Assembly: GCA_026120185.1 (NCBI GenBank)
Contig: JANUWF010001161.1
Coordinates: 2,304,001-2,368,000, forward strand
Source: Voacanga thouarsii
Lineage: Eukaryota > Streptophyta > Magnoliopsida > Gentianales > Apocynaceae
Length of the DNA stretch: 64,000 nucleotides
Reading direction: 5' to 3'
Each line of letters opens with the position of its first letter. Within the stretch, counting starts at the first letter, position 1. Shown piece by piece: positions 46,925-60,000 of the stretch. The notes under the pieces are model-generated. The model was given only the letters and a program-made list of their open reading frames with translations, had not been told where the DNA came from and made no database searches. Both the position numbers and the translations under genes were made by a program.

Positions 46925-47533
46925 TTCAAAAATAATTTAAAATTATAATTTATTAGCGAGGGATTAGAGATTGATTTTTAAAATAAAAAATAAAAAAAAA
47001 CCGTCACTAATCCCTCTCTAATATCAAGTGATTAGCGACGGTTAGAAATCTAATCCGACGTTATTTTGAGAGGGACAAATTTCGTAGCTAATTCCACACT
47101 AATTTGTGAGGGATTAGATATGAAAATTTTATAATGATTAATTAAATGAAAATTTTCGTAGCAAATCCCTCGCAACGGAATATTTCCCTCTCTAATCACC
47201 TACTAATTAGCAATGAATTAGTTATGGACAATTTACATTTAATTAATGTTGAAACATAGCTGTCGCTAATCGCTCGCTACTTAGCGTGTGATCTGTGACA
47301 GATTGTAAAAAATCCCTTGTATATCTATTGCAAAATTCCTGGCTGAAGCTGATTGACTGTGAAAAATGTCCCTCGCAAATCTTTTGCTAATATTGAGGAA
47401 GAATTTAGCGAGGGACAATTCTCTCACTAATCCGTTGCTAATTATGCGTAGCGATAGAGTAGCAAGGAAATTGTCCCTAGCGACAGATTAGCAAGGAAAT
47501 TGTCCCTCACTAAATTGGACATTTCTTGTAGTG
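46925..47533 (+). mobile_element. CACTA right end with subterminal repeats
   Basis: Dense repeats of GAGGGATTAG, TTAGCGAGGGACA and their complements lead into 'GGACATTTCTTGTAGTG' at 47533, whose complement starts CACTACAAGAAATGTCC, a textbook CACTA terminus. It lies downstream of TNP2 and the Transposase_24-like gene in the same orientation, so it is the 3' end of that element. The matching left terminus is not found. Beyond it the sequence is copia integrase, so the element inserted into an older copia copy. Confidence 0.83.
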
Positions 47534-47830
47534 ATTGTAATATTGATAAGTGTAAGACTTGCATGCTTACTAAGATATTAGGAAAACTAAAATGTTGGAA
47601 TTAATACATAGTTATGTATGTGGCATGAATTCCACAACATTATTAGGGAACAAGAAAAGTTTTGCATATTTATTGATGATTGTTCCAAATTCTATTATAA
47701 ATTTAGAATTTATAGAAATGAATTTCAATTACATTGTGAATCATACATTAAATGTTTAAGATTTGATAGAGGAGAAGAATATTATAATCTTTCATTTTTT
47801 TGAATCAACTAGAATAATATGTGAAACTTC
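47534..47830 (+). pseudogene. Old copia Pol, integrase zinc-finger to core part
   Basis: Frame fragments CNIDKCKTCMLTK (zinc site), then FIDDCSKFYYKFRIYRNEFQ and KCLRFDRGEEYYNLSF, equivalent to the integrase core ('FIDDYSRY...', 'RSDRGGEYY'). It ends 'ICETS' where the younger copia element is inserted (47831). Its protease and gag side is cut off by the CACTA end at 47533. Confidence 0.8.
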
Positions 47831-49202
47831 TGTTAGTTAATATGATCGATATGCTTATGTGTCAACCAAATTAAAACCTGAGAATACGTGAAATGAACCA
47901 TATCTTTGTAGATATCGCCTTCACCAATTCGATTCTTGAAGTCTTTGGCCTTTTGGTAATGCTCCAGACCCCCAAGTCTTCTTCAATGTAATCTTTCTGG
48001 ACCAAAAAATTACTAATCATATTTTATTTCTCTCTTTGTTGGGGGTGGACTCATACAAAAACTGAGAGAACAAGAACGTTATTTCTTATGTATATCGAAA
48101 ATAGAGTCATAAACTAATATGTATAATTGACTTTATCTCAAAATACGAATCCTGATAGAATAAGAAAAGTGTAGTTGGGTACAACTATTTTCACTTATCC
48201 TATTCTATCTCAAATACAATTTTTAGTTTCCTGCAATTTTCATTAATAAATTATAAATAAATTATAAATTATTATTATCCCATAATTAGGAGCCACTGAA
48301 GGGACCTGGCCGGATACAATTAGACTAAGCTCCAATAAATTATTTTGTTAATAAAAATAATTTATTAATTACATTCCATTCCACTAAAAGAACGTAACTG
48401 TATTCTTAGTCTAATCGGAATTATTGGAGTCAATATTATATCCAATGATTGATCGATCCGACAAATTACCTCCGTCGATCAATAGAATACTTTGAATGAG
48501 GCAGTATGACCACATTGCCCCTAATTCAAATCCTCAATTCTCACGTTCAATTTGACAGTACCATGTGACCATGTCACACTTACAAATTGAATTCAATAGA
48601 CATTATTGAATTACTGAGCTCAGATTTAACTGTCCCTTAGAAGAACTCATGATGAAATGATCTTGCTTATTAAAGGTGACGGATTCCATATTGCATAATA
48701 ATTATTTCATAATTATTTTACTTTAATTCCCAAAATGTCGAGATATTGATTATTGAATTAATCTCACTTTTTAACAACTCAAAGAACTTCAAGTTAGTAA
48801 ATATAAATAATTGTTTGCTCAGGATTAAGGTATTATGTACGACAATCTTTTAATATTTCATTTGTATGGTTTATTCTACAAATAAATATCGATGGTCCAT
48901 CCAATATATCAAATATATATCCTTAATTTTATTACCAAAGTCAAAGACAGACTTCAATAAAATTAAGACGATCTTCCAAAATAAATTGTCCAAATTTATT
49001 TCAGATCGTGGATAATTTATTTCGAATTAAATTATAAATTAAGTATTTCTATGTTTAACAAATCAACAGTTGATTTATAATATCTAAATAATTCGTGGAC
49101 AAACAGGCTTATACATAATTCATACATATAAATATATAAAGATATACTTTATTTAATTTCAAAAATACAAATATTATATTTACTCGATGGGCATATCTAA
49201 CA
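47831..49202 (-). repeat. 3' LTR of the decayed copia element
   Basis: 1372 bp, plus-strand ends TGTTAGTTAA and CATATCTAACA. Its first 630 bp match 54732-55361. The polypurine tract (49203-49215) lies next to it. Confidence 0.9.
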
Positions 49203-49215
49203 AAAATTCTCCCAC
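49203..49215 (-). other. Polypurine tract
   Basis: Minus strand GTGGGAGAATTTT adjoining the 3' LTR, only a few bases after the stop codon of pol. Confidence 0.85.
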
Positions 49216-49220
49216 TTGTC

Positions 49221-52200
49221 CTAGAGTAAATGGGACATGTCAGAAATAGCCACACTTTCTATATGACTTCCAAAAGGAGTTACAGGCAAACTTTTAGTAA
49301 AAGAATCAACAAAATTTTCAGCAGAAGAAATCTTGCATACTTCTACATCTCCGTATTGAACAATCTCCCTAAGTAGGTAATATTTACGTTCAATGTGTTT
49401 ATCACGTTGATGGCTGCATGGTTCTTTTGCATTTGTCACTGCACTACTATTGTTATAGTATAAACTAATGGCTTGAGATGTAGAAGGAACCACTTCAAGT
49501 TCTATCAAGACCTTCTTCAACCATACTGCCTCTTTAGCTGCTTTACAAGTTACCACATATTCAGCTTCTATTGTAGAGTCAGCAATACAAGATTGTCTGA
49601 CACTTCTCTATACAACTGCACTACCACTTAAGGTGAAAATAGAGCCTGAGGTGGACTTGTGAAGATCTCTATCAGCTTGAAAATCAGAATCAGTGTAACC
49701 TATAGGTACCAATTCTGGAGCTGAGTAAACTAGTATATATCCTCGAGTTCTGTGAAGATACTTGAATATATGATTCACTGTTGTCCAGTGTTCCGGTCCT
49801 GGGTTTGACTGATATCTACTGACCATCCCAACAACATGACAAATGATTGGACGAGTACAAAGCATAGCATACATAAGACTTCCTACAGCTGATGCATAAG
49901 AAACTCGTTTTATGTACTCAACTTCATTAGGAGTTTTATGACTATACTTTAGAGATAACTGAATTCCATGTCTGAAAGGCAATTGACCTTTCTTGGAATT
50001 TTGCATAGAAAATCTCATCAATATTTTGTCAATATATGAAGCTTGAGATAAAACTATTTGTCTATTCTTTCTATCCCGAATGATCTGAATGCCCAGAACA
50101 TATCTTGCTTCTCCCAAGTCCTTCATATCAAACTGTTTACCCAACTAAATTTTCACCAATGTTAATGTTCTTACATCATTTCCAATAAGAAGGGTGTCAT
50201 CAACATACAGTATGAGAAAAATCACCTTACCATCTATAATTCTCTTATAGATATAAGGTTTATCAGGATCCTGATTAAAATCATAAGATTTAATGGCTTG
50301 ATCAAACCTAATATTCTAAGATCTAGACGCTTGTTTAAGCCCATCTATGGACCTATTCAACTTACAAACTTTTTGTTCTTGACCTTCTTAGATAAAACCA
50401 TCTGGTTGTACCATGTAGATACATTCGTCAAGATTTTCATTAAGGAAAGCTGTCTTGACGTCTATTTATCGTACTTCATAGTCAAAGTGAGCTGAAATAG
50501 ATAGGAGGATTCTTATAGACTTTAGCATGGCCACAGGCGAGAAGGTTTCCTCATAGTCAATACCTTCTCATTGGGTATAACCCTTAGCAACCAATCTAAC
50601 TTTGAAAGTTTTCACTTTCCCGTCTACTCATCTTTTTCTTTTGTAGACCCATTTGCATCCAATAGGTTTTACCTCATTAGGTAGGTCCACAAGTTCCTAG
50701 ACGGAGTTAATGTACATGGATTTCATTTCTGAATCCATTGCACTCTTCCAATGGTCTGCATCTATGTCCTCTACAACTTCTTTATACGTAGTGGGATCCT
50801 CTTCTTTCTCAAAAGAGATTGCCTGAAAAGCTTCTCCATAGAGTAAGTATCTAGATGGACGTCAAATAACTCTCCCACTACATCTAAGTGTGGAGGTTCT
50901 TGGATGATTGGACTTTCCTCCTCCTCGTTAATTGGAACCAGATCTACTGATTTATCAATGATTGGATTTTGAATAGGGGAAGGAGGTTCTTCCACTCTAT
51001 ATGCCGAAGAGCCAGTGGGTATAGAAAGCGTAACATCTTTTTCTCTCCCACTAGAATTTGGCATGTTAAGTGGCATAGATACGAATCCTCTACGTGAATC
51101 TTGAGTATGGGTTTCTGTAACCATTTGCTTGGGATTATCTTTCTTGGTTTCTTCCAAAATAACCTTACTCTTAGATCTTCGTTCTTCCATGTACTTGTCC
51201 TCTAAGAAAATTGCATTTGTGCTTACAAATATTTTCTTATCTTGAGGACTATAAAAGTAGTATCCCCTTGTTCCTTTTGGATGCCCAACAAACAAACATA
51301 AATTTGATCGCGATTCTATTTTATCCATCTTTCCCTTCAGCACATATATATGCAAGACAATCCCAAATACGAATATGTGTAAAATTAGGCTTCCGCCCAT
51401 TCCACAATTCTAATGGAGTCTTAGGGATAGACTTTGATGGAAGCATATTCAATATACATGTCAGAGTTTGTATAGCATACCCCCAAAAGGATGTACTGAG
51501 TGTAGAAAAGCTTAGAATTGTTCTGACTATGTCTAACAAGGTCTTATTTCTCCTTTCTGCCACTCCATTTTGTTGAGGAGTGCCAGGTGCACTTAGTTGG
51601 GATAAAATTCCACTTTCTAATAAGTAAGATCTAAAGTCATGGGATAGATATTCTCTACCTTGATCTGATCAAAGTGTCTTAATGTTTTTTCCAAACTGCT
51701 TTTCAGTCTCAATCTTAAATTCTTTAAATTTTTCTAAGGCATCAGACTTATTAGTTATTAGGTAAACATATCCATATCTTGAGTAATTATCCGTACAAGT
51801 AATGAAATACTCATACCCACCTCTAGCTTGGACACTAATTGGTCCACATACATCAGAGTGCACTAATTCTAAGACTTCCTTTACTCTATTTCCTTTGGAA
51901 TGAAATGATCTTTTGGTCATTTTACCTTTCAAATAAGATTCATAAACTTGAAAAGGTTCCACCTTTAAGCCACTTAAAAGACCTTCTTTTACTAGTCTTT
52001 GAAGCCTATTTAGATTAATATGACCAAGTTTAAGATGCCATAGGAGAGTCTCATTAGTAGGAGATAACTTAATGCATTTATTAGTTTTAGTATGATATAA
52101 TGAACTGTTAGTAGGTTTCAAAACATATAGATCATTATTTAAATATCCACGACATATCAAAGAGTTATTCAAAAATATCTCTACTGATAATTTATAAAAT

Positions 52201-52500
52201 TTAACATAATATTTTTGTTTGAATAACAAAGAAACCAAAATCAAATTTCGATAAATGTTGGGAATATAACAACAATCTTTTAAAACTAAATTTGTATTAT
52301 CAAAATAAAAATAAAACACCTCCAACAGCTCTTGCAGATATCACTAATCCTGTGCCAACCCTTAGAGTATACTCTCCTTCATTTTGATGTTTGGTTACTT
52401 GGAACCCCTGCAATGAATTGCAAACATGGTTAGTGGCTCCAGAATCTACTATCCAGATATTTGTAGAATCAACCACTAAACAAGTTTTAATGTAGGATAA
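49221..52500 (-). pseudogene. pol: Copia pol (protease, integrase, RT, RNase H), decayed
   Basis: Protease motif IWIVDSGATNHVC (about 52455). Integrase: LLWHLKLGHINLNRLQRL, then VYESYLKGKMTKRSF, where both Cys of the expected CESCLEGKM are Tyr, then HSDVCGPISVQARGGYEYFI. The core continues across a stop (TGA where Arg is expected in 'LRSDRGGEYL', about 51667). RT keeps ILYVDDTLLIG at about 50190-50210 and KQFDMKDLGEARYVLGIQII at about 50140. RNase H (GYTDSDFQADRDLHKSTSG) ends at 49221. Four or more stop codons break the frame; nothing functional would be made. Confidence 0.87.
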
Positions 52501-52519
52501 CTTACTAGTACCTTACTTG

Positions 52520-53324
52520 CGTTTAGCTAAGTAATCTGGACACTGTGTCTTCTAATGTCCTTTTTGCTTGCAGTGGAAACATTTGCCTTTAGGCTTTTCA
52601 TCCACTTTTACTTTCTTAACTTGCTACTTAGGCCCTTTATTATTTTGCTTCCTCTTATTTCCTCCTTTGCCCTTAGGCTTGGAAGAGAAAGATCCAACAT
52701 GAGTTAGAGCAAGAGCGTTGCCATTTCCCACTTTTAGGGTAGCCTCGGCACTCTCAAGTTCCTTCATCAACTCTGTAAGAGACATCTTCATCTTGTTCAT
52801 GTTATAATTAACTTTGAACTACGAGAACATCTTTGGAAGAGTTTCTAGAGCCATAGCAACCTGAGTCTCAGGCTTAATTTCAGCTCCTAAGACCTCTGCC
52901 ACATTGAACTAAGAAATCAATTCCAACATATGATCTCTCACGGGCATTTCAGGTTTCATGCGCATATTCATTATGTGCCTCATTGCTGCTTGACGGGCCG
53001 GCATCCTTTGTGCTCAAACATTTGCTGGAGGCTTCTCATGATGTCTGTAGTAGTTATCATGTTCTCATATTTCTGCTGCAACACATTTGAGATAGATCCC
53101 AAAATATAGCAGCGAGCCATCTCATCAGAACTCAACCACTGATCATAAGCCTCCTTTTGTTCGCGTGTGGACTGTTCAGTAGGCTTAGCAAGATACGATT
53201 TAGTTAGTATGTATTTGAGCTTCTCAGCGATGAGTACAATTATGAGGTTCCATTTTCAATCAATAAAATTTTCTCCAACCAATTAGTTCTTTGTTAAAAT
53301 TTGGGATAAAGTGTTGGAAGTCAT
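52520..53324 (-). pseudogene. gag: Copia gag, decayed
   Basis: ATG at 53324 (MTSNTLSQILTKN), then stop codons within the first 25 codons, followed by recognisable Gag phrases EKLKYILTKSYLAKP, QKEAYDQWLSSDEMARCYIL and SNVLQQKYENMITTTDIM. After about 53000 the frame shifts repeatedly. A Lys-rich, zinc-knuckle-like region is present near 52560-52690 but broken. Confidence 0.8.
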
Positions 53325-54717
53325 TTTTCTGAAATTAAATAAAATAAAACATATAAGCCATTCATCATATCATGATGCATGATCAATATAAAATAGTATG
53401 ATGCATGATCAATATGATAATATTTTAAGTAGTAATAAAAACTACTATCAAATATATGACCACCTAAAACTTTACAGTAACATGTACCTCTATAAAAGAT
53501 AACAATGTAACTTATAGTTAGGATAAGATCTATAATCTAAAACCCCAAAGTAATATGGATCTGTATAGGAGATAACAAAATAACTTATAGTTAGGCTTGG
53601 ATCATCCAACTAAAATTAATATATCTTGCATCTAAATGCAATATTAGTTTTAGTGTTGTTAATATTTTGGCCATCATAGACATTATTTGGATATTCTATA
53701 GAAAGTCCTTATAATATTTTGTATTTAAATGTAATCCCTATATTCAATTTATATATATATATATATATATATAAAGTTTCCAATCTAATCACATCACCTA
53801 TAGGGTAATTATGAATGAATTAATTTTTTTTTTAAAAAATAATTAAAATTTTGATGCCCCATCTAGTAACCAATAAAACGTAGCCTTCCTATAGGGAGAC
53901 CATTTAAAATGGCAAGAAGTAAACATTAATTTTACTAATGGGCTAATAGGGGAGGCCTAAGGTTAATTAAAATTAACCATTTCGCACTTATTTTTTTTTA
54001 ATTTAATAAAAAATTTTAATTTGTTTATGCACAACTAAATAGTACTTAGAGCAGTGTTAATGTAAACTATATAGCATGTTAACATGAATGACACATAATT
54101 CAATCAAAATTAAATAGTAAAAACTATAAAATAAAAATAAAAATAATTTTATAGACAACCTAGACTCAAGAATAAAATTGTAAAATTACAATTGAAAATC
54201 TAATTGGCTAGCAAAATAGCCATCCTTCAATCTTCTACAATATTAATTCATTGTAGCAAGCCAAAGTCACATGATCTACAGTGAAGTAGTGGTTAGAATG
54301 CTGCACTTCCAAGCTAGGGTCCTAGGTACTAGGTTGTTTAAGGAGTAGAAGGCATTCAAGGAAGCCACAAATCTACATGCTTCAATTTTGGCTACACGAC
54401 CCATGCTGCAAATCTGCAATTCGCTATGGTCTTCTTCGTCCACTAAGCTTCAGTAGCATGTACAATTTTTTTTTAAATATAATCTAAAAATAAAATAACT
54501 CAAAAGGGAAACATGGAGACGTAATCCACCCTTTTTGTTACAAGACTCGATAATACTTATATATATTCACCGAATAAAAAACTATGGCCATAAAATTATT
54601 TTGAACAGAATTAATCAAATCATTCACCATGAATATAAATGTATTAATCCTACACCACTCAACTAAATATATGCATAAAAGATTTAATCTTAACACATAA
54701 ACAAATATCAAAACTGG
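53325..54717 (-). other. Copia leader region
   Basis: 1.4 kb of AT-rich untranslated sequence between primer site and gag, with a (TA)n microsatellite at 53746-53773 and short duplicated phrases near 53470-53610 ('AGATAACAATGTAACTTATAG'-like, twice). No gene. Confidence 0.7.
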
Positions 54718-54729
54718 GCTCTGATACCA
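54718..54729 (-). other. Primer binding site, initiator tRNA-Met
   Basis: Minus strand TGGTATCAGAGC two bases from the LTR, identical to the site at 3777-3788. Confidence 0.92.
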
Positions 54730-54731
54730 AT

Positions 54732-55361
54732 TGTTAGTTAATAGGATCGATATGTTTATGTGTCAACCAAATTAAACTCGAAGAATACGTGAAACGAACC
54801 ATACCTTTGTAGATATCGCCTTCACCAATACGATCCTTGAAGTCTTTGACCTTCTGGTAATGCTCCAAATCCCCAAATCTTCTTCAATGTAATCTCCCTA
54901 GACCAGAAAATTGATAATCGTATTTTGTTTCTCTCTTTATTGAGGGTGGACTCACACAAAAACTGAGAGAACAAGAACATTGTTTCTCACGTATATCGAA
55001 AATAGAGTCATAAACTAATATGTATATTTGACTCTATCTCAAAATACGAATCCTAATAGAATAAGAAAAGTATAGTTAGATACAACTATTTTCACTTATC
55101 CTATTCCATCTCAAACACGATTTTTGGTTTCCTGCAATTTTCATTAATAAATTATAAATAAATTATAATTTATTATTGTCCCATAATTAGGAGCCACTGA
55201 AGGGACCTGACCGGATACAATTAGACTAAGCTCCAATAAATTATTTTGCCAATAAAAATAATTTATTAATTACGTTCCACTCTACTAAAAGAACGTAACT
55301 ACACTCTTAGTCTAATCGCAATTATTAGAGTCAATAATTATATCTAATGATTGATCGATCC
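54732..55361 (-). repeat. 5' LTR of the decayed copia element, truncated
   Basis: Matches 47831-48460 up to 'GATTGATCGATCC', then stops where the older copia's integrase resumes. About 740 bp of the outer end are missing. Confidence 0.88.
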
Positions 55362-55362
55362 A

Positions 55363-57569
55363 ACTACTTTAGCTCCTTCTACACCAAAATAGAATAGTGT
55401 AGCAGAAAGGAAAAATAGAATTTTGATATAAATGGTTAATGCTATGATGACTAATGCTAGTCTTAGTTCAGTTTTTTGGAGGGAAGCTATCTTAACCGCT
55501 TGTTATATATTGAATAGAGTTCCAAATAAAAGGAATAAAATTACCCTTTATGAAATATGGAACAAAAGAAAGCCTAATCTCAAACATTTTAATGTTTGGG
55601 GTTGTAGGGCAATTGTGAGAATTCTTGGACCTAAAAGTAAAAAAATTAGATGAGAAAGGAATTGAATGTATATTTTTGGGATATGCATAATATAGTAAAA
55701 CATATTGATTTATGATCATAGAGCTAAATGAATTTACAGCAATTAACACTATTATTGAATCAAGAGATGCTAGATTTCATGAAACTATATTCAATTCAAT
55801 TCCTAGACCTAAAACTTAAAATATATACATTGATCAAGATAAGGAACTAAATGAACAAGAAGAAGAGGTAGTTAATCTCAGAAAAAGTCAAAGGCATAAG
55901 AGACTAAAGACTTGTGGTCCAGATTTTGTTATGCTTCTTGTAAAATGTACTAGAGAATCTATAGATAATCAAATACCTTATTATTTTAATACTGAGGATG
56001 ATCCCACCTCTTTTGAAGAAGTAATGAAATCATAAGATGCTGCATTTTGGAAAGAAATAATACAAGATGAGATGGATTGGATCATAGCAAATAAAATCTG
56101 GAAAATAGTTGGCCTTCAACCGGGTTGTAAGCCAATAAGCTGTAAATGAATTTTCAAAAAAGAAAATGAAAGTTGATGGAACCATAGAAAAGTTCAGAGC
56201 TAGGCTGGTCACAAATGGATTTATCTAAAAATATAGGACTGATTATTTTGACACATATGCACCAGTAGCAAGAATGACTACTATTAGAGTTTTAATAATA
56301 TTGGCATCTATATACAATTTAATGATTCACTAGATGGATGTAAAAACAGCATTTTTAAATGGTGAATTAGAAGAAGAAGTTTGCATAGAACAACTAGAGG
56401 GGTTTGTGATTCTAGGACAAGTGAACAAAGTATGTAAATCAGTAAAATTGCTTTATGGATTGAAACAAACTCCGAAACAATGGCATAAAAAATTTTGATG
56501 AAGTTATGGCAGCCAATGGTTACAAAATTAGTATTTTTGTTAAATATGTATATACAAAATTCTAAGATAGTAGATGTGTCATAATATGTTTATATGTTGA
56601 CGACATGCTAATATTTGTATCAGATTTGTGACTAATTAAGGAAATAAAAATTTTTTTTTTCCTAGAAATTTTGCTATGAAATGTATAGGAATAGAAGATG
56701 TTATTCTTGGTATAAGAATGATTTATGGTAGCAATAGTTTGAGATTATCTCAATCACATTATGTGGAAAATATTTTGAAAAGTTTGACTATTTTGATTGT
56801 AATCCAGTTTCTACACCTTTTGATCCAAGATTAAAATTAATACATAATAAAGAAATGCTAGTTTCATAGTTATAATATGCAAAAGTCATAGCTAGGTTGT
56901 CTAATGTATATTATGACTAGTATATGACCAGATATAGCTTATGCAGTTGGTAAGCTAAGCAGTATATAGGTAATCCTAGTAGGTTACATTGATAATCATT
57001 ACATCGAATCCTAAAGTACTTGAAAAAGACAATAGACAATGGATTATAGCATATAATTGTTATCCTTCCAATATGGAAAGTTATTCAGATACTAGTTGGA
57101 TCACAAATAAAGAAGATCATTCTTCTACTAGTGGTTGGATTTTCATGTATAGTGGAGGTGTAATTTCCTGGGGAACTAAGAAAAAAACACGTGTTATAGA
57201 TTCCATCATGGTGCAGAATTCATTATTTTAGCTTCTACAAGTAAAAAAGCAAAATGGTTGCAGAATTTGTTATATGAAATTCCATTATTACAAAAACCAT
57301 TTCCACCAATATCTATACATTGTAATGGTGAAACTACTCTTTCAAGAGCACACAGACAAGTTTACAATGGAAAACCAAGACATGTAGACCTAAGACATAG
57401 CTTTATTAGACGATTAATCTTAGATAAAGCGATCACTGTTGATTATGTAAGGTCAAGTTAGAATTTAGCAGATCCGTTAACAAAAGGTCTTACAAGAGGA
57501 TGGGTCTCAAATCCAAATCATGAGATCATCAGTAATGGACCCTCAACTCAATGCCTGATAGAATGTTAA
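55363..57569 (+). pseudogene. pol: Old copia Pol, integrase to RNase H part
   Basis: Resumes the frame cut at 47830: 'TLAPSTPK', 'NSVAERKNRIL', then an open piece (55432-55653) with SVFWREAILTACYILNRVPN and KPNLKHFNVWGCRA. RT is scattered over three frames: MDVKTAFLNGE-like at about 56336, CLYVDDMLIFVSDL at 56586-56630. RNase H (SYSDTSWITNKEDHSSTSGW, 57080) and the C-terminal end KPRHVDLRHSFIRR ... LADPLTKGLTRG (57375-57500) follow, with the stop at 57567. Dozens of lesions; this is among the oldest copia copies here. Confidence 0.83.
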
Positions 57570-58047
57570 GTCTTGAGTTCAATAAATCAAAGTACATTAC
57601 AAGAAGTGATTTCAAGCGCTATAATATCTTATCTCTATCCTAGGTAAAGTGCTTGGTATCCATAGGTTATTTAGGTAGGCTAAGTTTTATTAAACTCTTA
57701 ATGGATTTGGTATAACAAGAAAGAGTGTTTATTATGGAGGCACTACAAATAAATTCCACCCATTTGAATGTGAAGTGTGGCTACTTCTTAGAGTTAAGGA
57801 CTTAACTTCTACAGTATTCATGAAAGGGATATGGACACATCGCTAGAATAGTGTTAGCCAAGGTTTTGAAATCTATGTGTAGAGTATACTAAGTTAATAA
57901 ATAAAGAATTGTTGGCTCAAAGATTTTACATCTACCCTACTATTCTAGTTAATTTTGATGTATTTTGCTATGTCAAGGTTCAAATCTTAATATACCTTTG
58001 CTTATGCATATGATTTCCATATATATGACTTGTTTTAAATATTTTGA
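57570..58047. other. 3' untranslated part of the old copia
   Basis: Non-coding sequence between the RNase H stop and the polypurine tract. Confidence 0.5.
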
Positions 58048-58490
58048 AAATGGTGGAGGATAGTTAGAGATTTTTAAAATAGTTTTAAGCTGTTATTGAA
58101 TATTAAGATTTATGTCTTTTCTAAAATATTAAATGTTTATGTCTTATTAATACTAAAGAGTAATGACTATTGACAATAGTTGTGTCTTTAATCTAGAGAC
58201 ACGAACAAGTCTATAAATGGGAAGAAGAAGAGAAAGGATGGACATATACAAAATTAAACTTCTTTCTCTCTCTCGCTCTCAAAATATTTGAAGTATACAA
58301 GATCTCTACAAGCCCTAAAAACTCTTCTATTTTTTGTTTTCATATATATGTTCAACCCAGTATATACAATAGATTTAGTTTCGTTAGTGTAGAATGCAAT
58401 CAGACAATAAGCTTCATTGTATCTTCGAGGATATTTCGCAGAACCTATTTACATACTTGTCCATTGGTGGGGCGAAATAAGCATTAAGGA
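58048..58490 (+). repeat. Probable polypurine tract and 3' LTR remnant of the old copia
   Basis: 'AAATGGTGGAGGA' (58048-58060) is followed by TAGTTAGAGA, one base off a TGTTAGAGA LTR start. About 430 bp with a CTCTCTCTC-rich, mRNA-leader-like stretch at 58265-58285 follow. The end is uncertain. Confidence 0.45.
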
Positions 58491-60000
58491 AAAAGACATT
58501 GTAATGTGCCATGAAGCCATCTTGTATTATATTATTGGGATCTAAACATGGGAGAAGAGCCTCTAGTTATCATCTCCAACATGCTCTGCCTTCTTCTCTA
58601 CCCTATTTCTAATTTTATCATAGTAACAAAGAGAGAACAGTTATGGAGTTTGTCATCTCACTTGTACAACCATGTCTTTCAAAGAATATATGTAGAGGAC
58701 CAATGAAAATTCATGGCAACTAAAGAATTTAAAAACATTTGATAGTACTTTGTAAAAGATATAAAAATATATTTGATAATAATTTCAATGGTTGTGGTGA
58801 TAGAGTCTAATAATGAAATAAATATTCATGGATACATCAAGCTTTTACGATATCTCAAATTCTCATGGAACCAAATTCTAAACTATCTTCATTTTATTAA
58901 TATAAATAGGTTTCACAATATTAGAATACACTATGTATTTAAATTAGGAATTTGACTATAAACAATATTAAGAAATTCAAACAACAACAGGAAAGTAGTA
59001 TATAAGATCTAATAAAATTTAAATTAGTCAACATTGAAACTAAGAAACTGTTCCAATTAATTAGGAATTTTTGTAATTGATAAATTTGGGTTAATAACAT
59101 CAATAGTAATAAAGTGAAGATGGTGAAGATAGACTTTGTCATCTCACTCATGGCAAGACTAAAGTGGATGATGAAAATGGCAGTTGTTGACCTGATTAAC
59201 CAAGATAAGAAGCCTAAAAAACACCAAAGGAATCAAAAAGAAAAGAACAGATAAAACAAATAATAGAATATTGGATGCCTATTTTGAGAATGGCCAAAAT
59301 TTTTCTTCGAATGGTTGTGGGTCCACAATTTTTTTTTTTTTTTGGTGGATGAGCAACTTGAAACGAAAAAATTGTCCTAAAAAAATCCCATGTAGAAGGT
59401 ATGTTACTGACTTTTGCCATGTTTAATGCCTAAAATGAATGGTGAGGCAAAATTAGTTGTTAAAATATAATAAGGATAATGTTTAACTATTTTCTAATTT
59501 GAAAGAAACATACACACAAATGTAAAGTTTAAGTGTTCACTATATTTTTTGCCCTAAAATATACTAAATTACTAAACCTCTCATGAAGTTCCTTTATTTC
59601 CTTGTATTGGGTGGATCATTTGTTCCCCACTCAATATAATATTTATTTAGGGCTCATTTGATAAAACTAAAGTTTGAAGATTGATGTTTGAATATTTAAC
59701 TATTAAATTATAAAAACTAAAGTTTAAAGACAGAATTTTAAAATTTGAAGTCTAAATCAGAATTAATTATAATTCATTTTACCTATATTTTTTTTATTAC
59801 AAGTTAGATTAAATATAAAAAATATTAATAATTAGATGAGTATGTAATGTTAAGCGTGAAAATGTTAAATTTTTATAGCACTTTTTCTTAGCTTTTATGC
59901 ACTCTTTTATGTGAATATATAATGTTTTTACTCATATTATGTTATAATGAGTTCCAATAAAAAAAAATAAGTAAAATGTGCTTTACATAATGCATTTTCA
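58491..60000. other. AT-rich spacer, no gene seen
   Basis: I see no coding sequence, structural RNA or clear repeat apart from short T and A tracts (for example 59328-59342). Confidence 0.55.

Larger units (their letters stand above)
47831..55361 (-). mobile_element. Copia element, nearly full length but decayed, 5' LTR truncated
   Basis: Minus strand: 5' LTR fragment (55361-54732), tRNA-iMet primer site, leader, gag, protease, integrase, RT, RNase H, polypurine tract and complete 3' LTR (49202-47831). The LTRs differ from each other by many substitutions, mostly transitions, so the insertion is old. It lies in the integrase gene of the plus-strand copia, whose frame resumes at about 55363. 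The outer 740 bp of the 5' LTR are deleted together with the right target duplication. Confidence 0.9.
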
